From: Azorhizobium oxalatiphilum
GTDB taxonomy: Bacteria; Pseudomonadota; Alphaproteobacteria; Rhizobiales; Xanthobacteraceae
NCBI RefSeq assembly: GCF_014635325.1
Contig: NZ_BMCT01000003.1
Location: 248,001 to 312,000 of the forward strand
Reading direction: 5' to 3'
DNA length: 64,000 nt
Position 1 is the stretch's first letter. Each line of letters begins with the position of its first letter. The position numbers were made by a program, and so were the translations under genes. The notes beneath the pieces are model-generated. The model was not told the DNA's origin. It was given only the letters and a program-made list of their open reading frames with translations, and ran no database searches. Positions 8,730-18,268 of the stretch are shown here, one piece after another.

Positions 8730-9464
8730 TCAGGGGCACCACAGCACGTCGAGCGGGCGTGGGCTGTGCAGTAGGATGGCGCGGATAGGACGCTCCAGCG
8801 CATCGCCCGGTTCCCGCGCCGCATCGAGCACCATGCGCTTGTGCGGGCCCTCGATGTGCAGGAACAGCGCGTCGGCGCCGATCAGCGGCCGGATGGTGAA
8901 GGTGATGCGCGGCTCGCCAGCGGTGGCCGCATGCACGGCCACGAGGTCGGCATCGGTGCGCGGGTCGATGGCGGCGTAAAGCGTCGGCGCGCCGGGAAAG
9001 AAGGAGGCGGTGTGGGCATCGTCGCCCATGCCCAGCACCACCGCCGCGAACGGGCGGGGCACCATGGCCATGGCCGCATGGGCGTCCTCCAGCCCGTCCT
9101 CGGGGGTGGCATCGCCCGTATAGAGCGGCACGAAATGGGCGGCCGCCGCCGGGCCCTGCAGCAGATGGCGGCGCACCAAAGCGGCATTGGAGCGCTCGGA
9201 GGTTTCCGGCACCCAGCGCTCGTCCACCAGCGTCACGGTGATCTTGTCCCAGTCCAGCGGCGCGCCGGAGAGGGCCTCGAAAAAGCGGATGGGGGTGCGG
9301 CCGCCGGAGACGGCGAGGGAAGCGGCGCCGTCGCTGGCGATGCGCCGGCGCAGGGCTTCGGCCACATGGGCGGCGAGCGCACGGGCCAGCGCCTCCGGGT
9401 CCGGATGGGCGGTCAGCGCGATGGGTAAAAGATCGCCGTCATCGTCGGACGAGGTCTCGGTCAT
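8730..9464 (-). CDS. pgl: 6-phosphogluconolactonase
   Basis: Hydrolyses 6-phosphogluconolactone to 6-phosphogluconate. The 244-residue protein is of the DevB/Pgl type (related to the sugar isomerase fold of NagB). It contains the conserved [15 protein letters not shown] phosphate loop, [10 protein letters not shown] and [16 protein letters not shown] with the catalytic His region. It lies between zwf and pgi, matching its biochemical position after Zwf. The gap to zwf is 227 bp and GC-rich with no further gene; the gap to pgi is 13 bp. Confidence 0.95.
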   Translation of the reverse strand: MTETSSDDDGDLLPIALTAHPDPEALARALAAHVAEALRRRIASDGAASLAVSGGRTPIRFFEALSGAPLDWDKITVTLVDERWVPETSERSNAALVRRHLLQGPAAAAHFVPLYTGDATPEDGLEDAHAAMAMVPRPFAAVVLGMGDDAHTASFFPGAPTLYAAIDPRTDADLVAVHAATAGEPRITFTIRPLIGADALFLHIEGPHKRMVLDAAREPGDALERPIRAILLHSPRPLDVLWCP

Positions 9465-9691
9465 GGCAGGTTCCGTTTCGGATGGCCCCCGCTGCCGTCA
9501 CGGGGCAGGGGGCGGAGAAACGCGCAAGGCAACACGGACGCGGAGAACGCGGGCAAGGGGACGCAGGCAAGAGGAACGCAAGGCGAGAACAGCACAGGAG
9601 CATGTGCGCGGGGGCGCAGGCAAGGCGGGCTCCCGCCGCACGGGACCGGCGGCGCGGTGCCGGATCGGTCCCGTGGCAGTCCTCCTGCCGG

Positions 9692-11164
<1,473 letters not shown>

Positions 11165-11416
11165 TTCACCTCCACCGGCCAGCCTCCGGGGCCGGCCATC
11201 AGTGCGTGTTCAGACCCCTTCTAGCAAATCCATCGCGTCGATGGTGCGACCATCCGGGGGCAACGTTAAAGCGCGGGCGTGACCGTGGGGCGGCAGGGGA
11301 TGCCGCCGGTGGGAAGAGGGGAGATGAGGCGGCGAGCGGGCAGGCGCAAGGGGGAGGGGCGAAAGGCGGCGCATCGACGGGCTGAAAGCGGACCCTCACC
11401 GCCAGCGCCACAGGTT

Positions 11417-11561
11417 CCCTCTCCCGCTTGCGGGGGAGGGATAGGGAGGGGGCCGAGCGAAGCGAGGGTCGCGAGACATTTGTTGGCCGACTGCCAGCGG
11501 AGCGCGTCCCGCCGCCTGTGGCGGCGCCCCCTCCCAACCCTCCCCCGCAAGCGGGAGAGGG
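11417..11561. repeat. MITE-like intergenic repeat, copy 1
   Basis: An element of about 145 bp bounded by perfect terminal inverted repeats CCCTCTCCCGCTTGC and GCAAGCGGGAGAGGG. A second copy with the same interior (including AGCGGAGCGCGTCCCGCCGC and a CGGCGCCCCCTCCCAACCCTCC flank) is at 47912-48060. It has no coding capacity. It fills much of the 634-bp gap between zwf and rpsU. Confidence 0.75.
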
Positions 11562-11720
11562 CTTTCCGCACCAAGGCGGGAGAGGGAGCTCTTTGCATCC
11601 ATCGGAGCGGCAGCGATTCTCGAATCGCCTAAGGCCGACTGGAAGCCACCAAGACCTCGCGCCGTCGGCGTCACGGCTGCGGGCCGCGACCGGACCCCGT
11701 TCCTTCAGCCCCCGGAACGC

Positions 11721-11791
11721 AAAACATCCGCGCGGCCCGAGGCCACGCGGATGTCTGGCTCAACTCAAAGAACCGCCGGACGAACCGGCGG
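11721..11791 (-). terminator. Terminator(s) of rpsU
   Basis: Read leftwards, a first hairpin CCGCCGG/CCGGCGG (11773-11791) follows the rpsU stop codon. A second hairpin CATCCGCG/CGCGGATG (11726-11754) is followed by TTTTG. Confidence 0.75.
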
Positions 11792-11798
11792 AAAATGC

Positions 11799-12032
11799 TC
11801 AGCGGCCGCCGGTGCGGGGCTTGGAGGGCAGCAGGCCTTCGCGCTGGGCGCGCTTGCGGGCCAACTTGCGGGCGCGGCGAACGGCTTCGGCCTCTTCGCG
11901 GGCGCGCTTCTCGGAAGGCTTCTCGTAATGGCCACGGAGCTTCATCTCGCGGAAGATCCCCTCGCGCTGCATCTTCTTCTTGAGCGCCTTGAGGGCCTGA
12001 TCGACATTGTTATCGCGGACGAGAACTTGCAC
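11799..12032 (-). CDS. rpsU: 30S ribosomal protein bS21
   Basis: Small-subunit ribosomal protein near the mRNA-rRNA SD helix. It has 77 residues and is very basic, with the family N-terminus [20 protein letters not shown], then [22 protein letters not shown] and an Arg/Lys-rich tail. Alphaproteobacterial bS21 is commonly longer than the E. coli form, as here. The start is a GTG at 12032 (GTG CAA GTT CTC), preceded by AGAGG. It is a single gene with its own terminator and sits downstream of rne on the same strand, separated from it by a strong terminator. Confidence 0.96.
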   Translation of the reverse strand: MQVLVRDNNVDQALKALKKKMQREGIFREMKLRGHYEKPSEKRAREEAEAVRRARKLARKRAQREGLLPSKPRTGGR

Positions 12033-12253
12033 GTGTTTGCCTCTTCGAGCTGTTGCGCCGAGCGAGCGTCAATAGAAATAGGTATCCGTATCAAGAGGCG
12101 ATCGGTGCCAAAAACACCCCGCCGGTTGATCCGAAGGAGCGCTTCCATATCAGGCGGGAGGGGGCTTGTCCACCGCTGCTGCAAGGCTTTTGCGGGCCTC
12201 CCCGCGCGATCCGTCCTCGCGTTACCACTGACGCCGCAACTTCGGGCATGCCC

Positions 12254-12282
12254 AAAACAAAAGCGGCGCCCGAAGGCGCCGC
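12254..12282 (-). terminator. Rho-independent terminator of rne
   Basis: GCGGCGCC-TTCG-GGCGCCGC stem, read leftwards, followed by TTTTGTTTT, 35 bp past the rne stop codon. Confidence 0.9.
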
Positions 12283-12316
12283 TCTGAAGGGTTTTACGCG
12301 TCGCGCAGGCTGCTGA

Positions 12317-15300
12317 TCAGCCGCCGAACAGCTTGCGATTCCACCAGCCCGCGCGGGGCTTGGCCGGCGGGCCAGCCGGCTCGGCCGGGGCCGGGACGGG
12401 GGCTTCCGGCTCGGCAGCTGCAACCGGCGCGCTCTCGGCCACGGGGGCCTCGGCGGCGGGCGTTTCGCTGGCGGGTGCCTCGGGCGTCGCCTCGGCGGCG
12501 GGGGCGCTGGCCACCGGCGCCTTCTCGCGCACCGTGGAGCGGCGGCGGGGCTTGGGGGCCGGCGCTTCGGCCTCGGCCGCAGCCGGGGGAACCGGTGCGG
12601 GAGCCGCGACCGGCTCCGGCGCGGGGGCCTCGGCGGTCACAGGTGCTTCAGCCGGGGCGGTCTCGGTGGAGACGGCCTCGATCTCGGCGAAGGTGTCCTG
12701 GCCGGGGAAGCCCAGCGTGCGGGACGCGAGGCTTTCCTCGGAGCGGGTCTCATCGGAATCGGCCTCGTCGGAACCGTTCTCGTCGGAGCCGTTGGCGTCA
12801 TCCTCGCCGCCGGTCGCGCCCTCTTCGCCGTCACGGCGATTGCGGCGTCCGCCACGGCGGCCACGGCGGCGGCGGCGACGGTCGTTGCTGTCTTCGCCAC
12901 GGTCGTCGGAGCGCTCCTCGCCCTCGGCGCGGGCCTCGTCGTCCTCGCCCTCGGCATCGCCTTCGGAGGCGGTCTCGTCGTCGCCTTCGTCGTCGGAGCG
13001 GGCCTCGCGGCCCTCGCCGTCGCGCTCACCGCCACGACGGCGGCGACGGCGGCGGCGCTTGCGGGAGGGCTCATCGCCACGATCGGCGACAGCGGCCTCG
13101 CCCTCGGCTTCGCCATCCGCCTCGACGGTGTCCTCGATCTCCTCTTCCTCGTCCTCATAGTCCTCATCGAGCATGATCGAATCGGGCTGCACCACGGCGC
13201 TGGCGCGCGGGGCGGGGGCGGGGGGCGCGGCGATCTCGCCCTTCTCGATTATGAAGGGCTGGTGGCCGGTGACGCTGTCGTCGGCCTGCACGATCAGGGT
13301 GACGCCGAAGCGGTCCTCAAGCTCGCGCAGGTGGGCGCGCTTGTGGTTCAGCACATAGAGCGCCACCTCGGCGCGGGTACGGCCGATGAGGTTGTGGGTG
13401 GTGGCGCGCAGCAGATGCTCTTCCAGCGCGCGCAGCAGCTGGAGCGAAACCGAGGCCGCCGAGCGCACGTGGCCGGTGCCGCCGCAGGTGGGGCACACCT
13501 CGATGGAGCTTTCCAGCACGCCGGTGCGGATGCGCTGGCGGGACATCTCCATGAGGCCGAAGTGCGAGATCCGGCCCACCTGGATGCGGGCGCGGTCGTT
13601 CTTCAGGCAGTCCTTGAGCTTGCGCTCCACCGAGCGGTTGTTGCGCTTCTCCTCCATGTCGATGAAGTCGATGACGATCAGGCCGGCGAGATCGCGCAGG
13701 CGGAGCTGCCGGGCGATTTCCTCGGACGCTTCCATGTTCGTCTTGAGCGCGGTGTCCTCGATGTGATGCTCGCGCGTGGCGCGGCCGGAGTTCACGTCGA
13801 TGGAGACCAGGGCCTCGGTGGGGTTGATGACGATGTAGCCGCCGCTCTTCAACTGCACGACGGGGGAGAACATCGCGTCCAGCTGATGCTCCACGCCATA
13901 CTTGGCGAAGATCGGCTGGGGTTCGCTGTAGGGCATGACGTTCTTGGCATGGCTCGGCATGAGCATGCGCATGAAGTCGCGGGCCTCGCGGAAGCCCTCG
14001 GCGCCGGCCACGTGAATTTCGTCGATCTCCTTGCTGTAGAGATCGCGGATGGCGCGCTTGATGAGCGAGCCTTCCTCATAGACGAGGCTCGGGGCGGCCG
14101 AAGTCAGGGTCAGCTCGCGGACCGTCTCCCACAGGCGCAGGAGATATTCGAAGTCGCGCTTGATCTCGACCTTGGTGCGGTTGGCGCCGGCGGTGCGCAG
14201 GATGATGCCCATCCCTTCCGGCACCTCCAGATCCTGCACCACTTCCTTCAGACGCTTGCGGTCCACCGCATTGGTGATCTTGCGGGAGATGCCGCCGCCG
14301 CGCGCGGTGTTGGGCATCAGCACCGAATAGCGGCCGGCGAGCGACAGGTAGGTGGTCAGCGCAGCGCCCTTGTTGCCGCGCTCTTCCTTGACCACCTGCA
14401 CCAGCATCACCTGACGGCGGCGGATGACTTCCTGGATCTTGTAGGTGCGGGCGCGGCGCTGGTGGGCGCGCTCGGGCACCTCCTCCAGCGCGTCGTCGGA
14501 GCCCATCTGCTCCACGCCCTCGTCTTCCTCGTCGCTCTCCTCGCCGTTGTCGCTCTCGCGGTCACGCTCCTCGGAGGGCTTGCGGCCGCGATGACGCGAG
14601 CGGCGCGACCGGCGGCGATCCTCGCGGGCGCGGACCGGGGCGGCTTCGCCCTCGGCGGCCTCTTCGCCTTCAGCGGTCTCGGCCTCGGCGGCCTCGACTT
14701 CGGCGATGTCCTGCGTCTCGTCGGACGGAGCGGCGGCCTCGGTGACGTCGGTGGTCTCCACAGCCGCGACCGCGACGGTCTCGGTGGCCGGAGCGTCAGT
14801 CGCGTCCGGGGCGGTCTCGGCGGCCGGCGGGGGCTCGACAGCCTCGCTCACCACCGCGTCGCCGGAGGCGAGCATGGGCTTGGCGGTCTGTTCGGCTTCC
14901 TCGGCCTGCACTGCGGCGGCCTCGGACACGGGCGCGCTCTCCTGCTCCGCGGGGGCGGGCAGGGCTTCGGCGGGCGGGACTTCGGCGGTCTCGGCCGCGA
15001 CGGGAGCGGCAGGCGCAACGCTTTCCGCCTCGTCCGGAGACACATGGTCCTCGGCGGCGGCGATATGGGCGACGTCGGTCTCGCGCGGCAGGGTCTCGGG
15101 GTCGAGCGGCTCCGGCCGGCGATCGTCGTCCTCGTCCTCTTCGTCCTCGTCATGGCCGGAGGAGAAGATGTTGCCGTCCTCGATGGTGTCGATGACTTCG
15201 TCGTCCTCGACTTCCTCGACGTCGCTGTCCTCATCGTCCTCGCTGTCGGAGGAGGTGTCGGCGGCGGCGGCGCGCTTGCCGCGCGAACGCTCGCGGCGGC

Positions 15301-15625
15301 GCTCGCGGCGCTCTTCCTCGTCCTCGGCGGCGCGGGCGGCGCGCTCCTCTTCCTCGATCAGCGCCTGACGGTCGGCGACGGGGATCTGGTAATAGTCGGG
15401 ATGGATCTCACTGAAGGCGAGGAAGCCGTGGCGGTTGCCGCCATATTCGATGAAGGCCGCCTGCAGGGAGGGCTCTACACGCGTGACCTTCGCGAGATAG
15501 ATGTTGCCCCGCAGCTGCTTGCGGGACGCGGACTCATAGTCGAACTCTTCGACCCGGTTCCCGCGCACGACCACCACCCGGGTTTCCTCCGGGTGGGTGG
15601 CGTCGATAAGCATCTTGTTTGCCAT
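12317..15625 (-). CDS. rne: Ribonuclease E
   Basis: Essential endoribonuclease and degradosome scaffold, 1102 residues. The N-terminal S1 domain (about residues 35-75 and 395-435) is split by an insertion of about 300 residues that is acidic, Ala/Glu-rich, then Arg-rich. The catalytic DNase I-like subdomain carries the Mg-binding aspartates Asp610 (VSIDVNSG) and Asp653 (VIDFIDM). The Zn-link is CPTCGGTG (711-718). The C-terminal third is a disordered Arg/Glu/Ala/Pro-rich scaffold with RKRRRRRRRR tracts, ending in WWNRKLFGG. Insertions of this sort are usual in alphaproteobacterial RNase E. The long 5' region (to 16438) may hold its autoregulatory leader. It is followed by a terminator. Confidence 0.96.
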   Translation of the reverse strand: MANKMLIDATHPEETRVVVVRGNRVEEFDYESASRKQLRGNIYLAKVTRVEPSLQAAFIEYGGNRHGFLAFSEIHPDYYQIPVADRQALIEEEERAARAAEDEEERRERRRERSRGKRAAAADTSSDSEDDEDSDVEEVEDDEVIDTIEDGNIFSSGHDEDEEDEDDDRRPEPLDPETLPRETDVAHIAAAEDHVSPDEAESVAPAAPVAAETAEVPPAEALPAPAEQESAPVSEAAAVQAEEAEQTAKPMLASGDAVVSEAVEPPPAAETAPDATDAPATETVAVAAVETTDVTEAAAPSDETQDIAEVEAAEAETAEGEEAAEGEAAPVRAREDRRRSRRSRHRGRKPSEERDRESDNGEESDEEDEGVEQMGSDDALEEVPERAHQRRARTYKIQEVIRRRQVMLVQVVKEERGNKGAALTTYLSLAGRYSVLMPNTARGGGISRKITNAVDRKRLKEVVQDLEVPEGMGIILRTAGANRTKVEIKRDFEYLLRLWETVRELTLTSAAPSLVYEEGSLIKRAIRDLYSKEIDEIHVAGAEGFREARDFMRMLMPSHAKNVMPYSEPQPIFAKYGVEHQLDAMFSPVVQLKSGGYIVINPTEALVSIDVNSGRATREHHIEDTALKTNMEASEEIARQLRLRDLAGLIVIDFIDMEEKRNNRSVERKLKDCLKNDRARIQVGRISHFGLMEMSRQRIRTGVLESSIEVCPTCGGTGHVRSAASVSLQLLRALEEHLLRATTHNLIGRTRAEVALYVLNHKRAHLRELEDRFGVTLIVQADDSVTGHQPFIIEKGEIAAPPAPAPRASAVVQPDSIMLDEDYEDEEEEIEDTVEADGEAEGEAAVADRGDEPSRKRRRRRRRRGGERDGEGREARSDDEGDDETASEGDAEGEDDEARAEGEERSDDRGEDSNDRRRRRRGRRGGRRNRRDGEEGATGGEDDANGSDENGSDEADSDETRSEESLASRTLGFPGQDTFAEIEAVSTETAPAEAPVTAEAPAPEPVAAPAPVPPAAAEAEAPAPKPRRRSTVREKAPVASAPAAEATPEAPASETPAAEAPVAESAPVAAAEPEAPVPAPAEPAGPPAKPRAGWWNRKLFGG

Positions 15626-16438
15626 GGAAATCTCTCTTCACGGCGTCGGAGCGCAAGCTCGTGGACGGACGCCGGGGCAAGGCCCGCGACCCGTTCAGAC
15701 ACCGGACATGATGGCGGAAGAAAACAGAGGATCGGCAGCAGGCAGGCGTCATTGCGACACCCTTGGCATAGGGCCACACGGGAGCACGCTGCGCGTGCTG
15801 GTCGTGCGATTGAACGTCCATGCCTTCGGCTACTCGTCCCTCAGCGAAACATTGGACCGGACCCAGATGTCCGACCAGGGGGACATACGGCTGCCTGCTC
15901 TTCCCGGATGGAAGAGCTGCCTCATGACCCGTGCAGCCGAAACACCCTTTCCGGGCCGTATCGCTGGAGCGCGTGACACGCAGAGCGCGAGAGCGCTCCT
16001 CCGGCGGCGGCCCCGAAACGCGCTGATGCGCGCCGTCGCAGGATCCTGACCCAACCGGGAAGGCCGCGACGCCTGATGCAGCGCCGGTTCCGCCACCCCT
16101 CAGGGACATCCCTCGGGACATCCTTCAAGGACTTGGAAACGCTGCATCTCGGGTGGTTTCGGCTACCGGCAGCCCTGAGGCGAATTCCGGCGCGCAACCA
16201 TATGCGTCTCCTTCATACCCGTCCCGCTCCGGTCTTGGCAAGGATCATGCACGCCGCTTAGGCTGCCAGTCTGTTAGGCAGAGTCCGACGACAGCCCCGC
16301 GATGGTTTGCCGGTGCAGGATCGGCTGTGGCGGCGCGGGCACACCGTGGGGGACAAGAGGCCTGAGGCGTCAACCCGCAGTTAACGCCCCGAGCGCTATC
16401 GAGTAGGACTTGTCTTCAGCGGTTTCCGGACGGTCGAT
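15626..16438. promoter_or_regulatory. Long divergent region between rne and the amidase gene
   Basis: About 810 bp with no gene I can support; the open frames on both strands lack ribosome-binding sites and family resemblance. It must contain the promoter and 5' UTR of rne (leftwards) and the promoter of the amidase gene (rightwards). rne leaders are commonly long because RNase E autoregulates through them. A short tandem GGGACATCC repeat lies at about 16103-16125. I could not place promoters securely. Confidence 0.4.
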
Positions 16439-18025
16439 TTGCAGACGCATGCGCGTTTCCTTCCCTCTGTGATCTCCGCCGGTGCCTCGCGCCGGGCGGT
16501 CACGGCGGGCGCGTCTTCCCTCGCCCTTATCCAAGCACCTTGTGTGTCCGTCGTCCCCCGTGCGCGCCGGCTGGCGGCGGCCCTTGCGCTGCTGCTGATC
16601 GCGGTCTCGCCTGTGGGCGCGGCCGGGCCGGGCCACAAGCCCGCACCGGCAGAAGCTGCCAAAACCGACACGACCAAAACGGACACGGCCAAGTCCGAGC
16701 CCGCCAAAACCGAGCCCGCCAAGCCCGATGCCGAGACGCCCGATGTCTTCGGCCCGCTGGACGATGTGGTCGGCTCCGTGTCCGCGAAAAGTGCGGTCGC
16801 CACCGCCGAGCCGGGCAGGGATCTGGACCTCGCGCCGGTCAAGGACGCGGCCAAGGCGCAGCCGGCCGGCGGCCCCTCCACGGCGCTGGCCGCCCGCATC
16901 GCGGGTGATGGCCAGCGCACCCGCCTCATCATCGATCTCAGCCGGGCGGCCGAGTTCCGGGCCTTCACCCTGGCCAATCCCACCCGCGTCATCATCGACC
17001 TGAAGGATGTCACCTTCGGCTTCAAGGCCGATGCGCCGGACATGCGGCGCGGGCTGGTGTCGGCCTATCGCTTCGGCCTGTTCGCCCCCGGCAAGGCCCG
17101 CATGGTGCTGGACGCCTCCGACCCGGTGGTGATCGACAAGGCCTTCGTCATCGCCGCGCAGGACGACCAGCCGGCCCGCCTCGTGGTGGATCTGGTGAAG
17201 ACGGATGCCGCCACCTTCAACGCCACGCAGGCGCCCGCCGCCGAGGCCGCCCCGCCGCCGCCGGCCGCGGACGCAGCCGCCAGCCCGGACGACAAGCGTC
17301 CGGTGGTGGTGCTCGACCCCGGCCATGGCGGCGTGGATTCCGGCACCACGGGCGCCACCTCCTATGCGGAGAAGAACATCGTCCTCGATGTGGCCGTCGC
17401 GCTCCGGGACAAGCTGGAGAAGAGCGGCCGCTTCCGGGTGGTGATGACCCGCTCCACCGACGTGTTCGTGCCCTTGGGCGAGCGGGTGCGCATCGCCCGC
17501 CGCAATCAGGCGGCGCTCTTCGTCTCCATCCATGCGGATGCGCTGGCGGCCGGTGACGGGCAGGCGCGCGGCGCCAGCGTCTATACCCTCTCCGACACCG
17601 CCTCCGACGCCGATGCGGCGCATCTGGCGGAAAAGGAGAACAAGTCGGACGCCATCGCCGGCATCGATTCCGCCGAGGAAAACAGTCAGGTGGCCGACAT
17701 TCTGGCCGATCTCGTCCAGCGCGAGACCAAGAGCTTTTCGGCCCTGTTCGCCCGCACGCTGGTGGGCACCATGAAGCACACCGCCCGCATGCACCGCTCG
17801 CCCATCAAGTCGGCGGGCTTCCGGGTGCTGAAAGCGCACGACGTGCCGTCCGTGCTGGTGGAGCTGGGCTATATGTCGAGCCCGCAGGATCTCAAGCAGA
17901 TGACCTCGGATGCGTGGCGCGACAAGCTGGCGGAGTCCATGCAGACCGCCATCAACGACTTCTTCGCCACCCGCGTGGCCGGTGGCGTGCCCACCGGCGG
18001 CGCGGCGCCTGCGGTGCCCAAATAA
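16439..18025 (+). CDS. amiC: N-acetylmuramoyl-L-alanine amidase with AMIN domain
   Basis: Periplasmic zinc amidase that cleaves stem peptides from peptidoglycan during division. A signal peptide (RRLAAALALLLIAVSPVGAA) is followed by a Lys/Thr/Pro-rich linker with KTDT/KTEP repeats. Next comes an AMIN domain (about residues 155-260) and a C-terminal Amidase_3 domain with the zinc ligands in VVLDPGHGGVDSG, the Glu of YAEKNIVLD and SIHADA, plus the catalytic Glu in LVELGYMSS. The start is uncertain: the frame opens with TTG at 16439, but a GTG at 16544 would give a classical signal peptide. It precedes a class A PBP on the same strand, an arrangement common in this order. Confidence 0.9.
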   Translation: MQTHARFLPSVISAGASRRAVTAGASSLALIQAPCVSVVPRARRLAAALALLLIAVSPVGAAGPGHKPAPAEAAKTDTTKTDTAKSEPAKTEPAKPDAETPDVFGPLDDVVGSVSAKSAVATAEPGRDLDLAPVKDAAKAQPAGGPSTALAARIAGDGQRTRLIIDLSRAAEFRAFTLANPTRVIIDLKDVTFGFKADAPDMRRGLVSAYRFGLFAPGKARMVLDASDPVVIDKAFVIAAQDDQPARLVVDLVKTDAATFNATQAPAAEAAPPPPAADAAASPDDKRPVVVLDPGHGGVDSGTTGATSYAEKNIVLDVAVALRDKLEKSGRFRVVMTRSTDVFVPLGERVRIARRNQAALFVSIHADALAAGDGQARGASVYTLSDTASDADAAHLAEKENKSDAIAGIDSAEENSQVADILADLVQRETKSFSALFARTLVGTMKHTARMHRSPIKSAGFRVLKAHDVPSVLVELGYMSSPQDLKQMTSDAWRDKLAESMQTAINDFFATRVAGGVPTGGAAPAVPK

Positions 18026-18268
18026 GGGCCAAACTCCCGCTTCCGCTTGATCATGAAACTTTTCATGGCGCTGGCGGGGAAGTGAGCGGCAGCTCCAGCA
18101 TCGGCCGTGAAGCAGCCACAGTTCGCCAACATAGCCTAGATCGATGAATTCGCGTTAAGGCTGGGTCCGTGTCATAAGGCACGTTCGGGCGTCGGTGGCG
18201 CGTCCCGCATCAATCAGAGATCGCCGGTGCCGGAAGGTGCCGGACCGTCGGGGGAGGGAGCCGACCAC

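Noticed and set aside
11165-11798. CRISPR-like repetition near zwf
   Set aside because: The repeats are inverted arms of one element, not regularly spaced direct repeats, and no cas gene is near.
13262-15976. Very long plus-strand open frame (about 900 codons) antisense to rne
   Set aside because: It mirrors the GC-rich rne coding sequence; composition is Gly/Ala/His-rich nonsense with no SD and no family resemblance.
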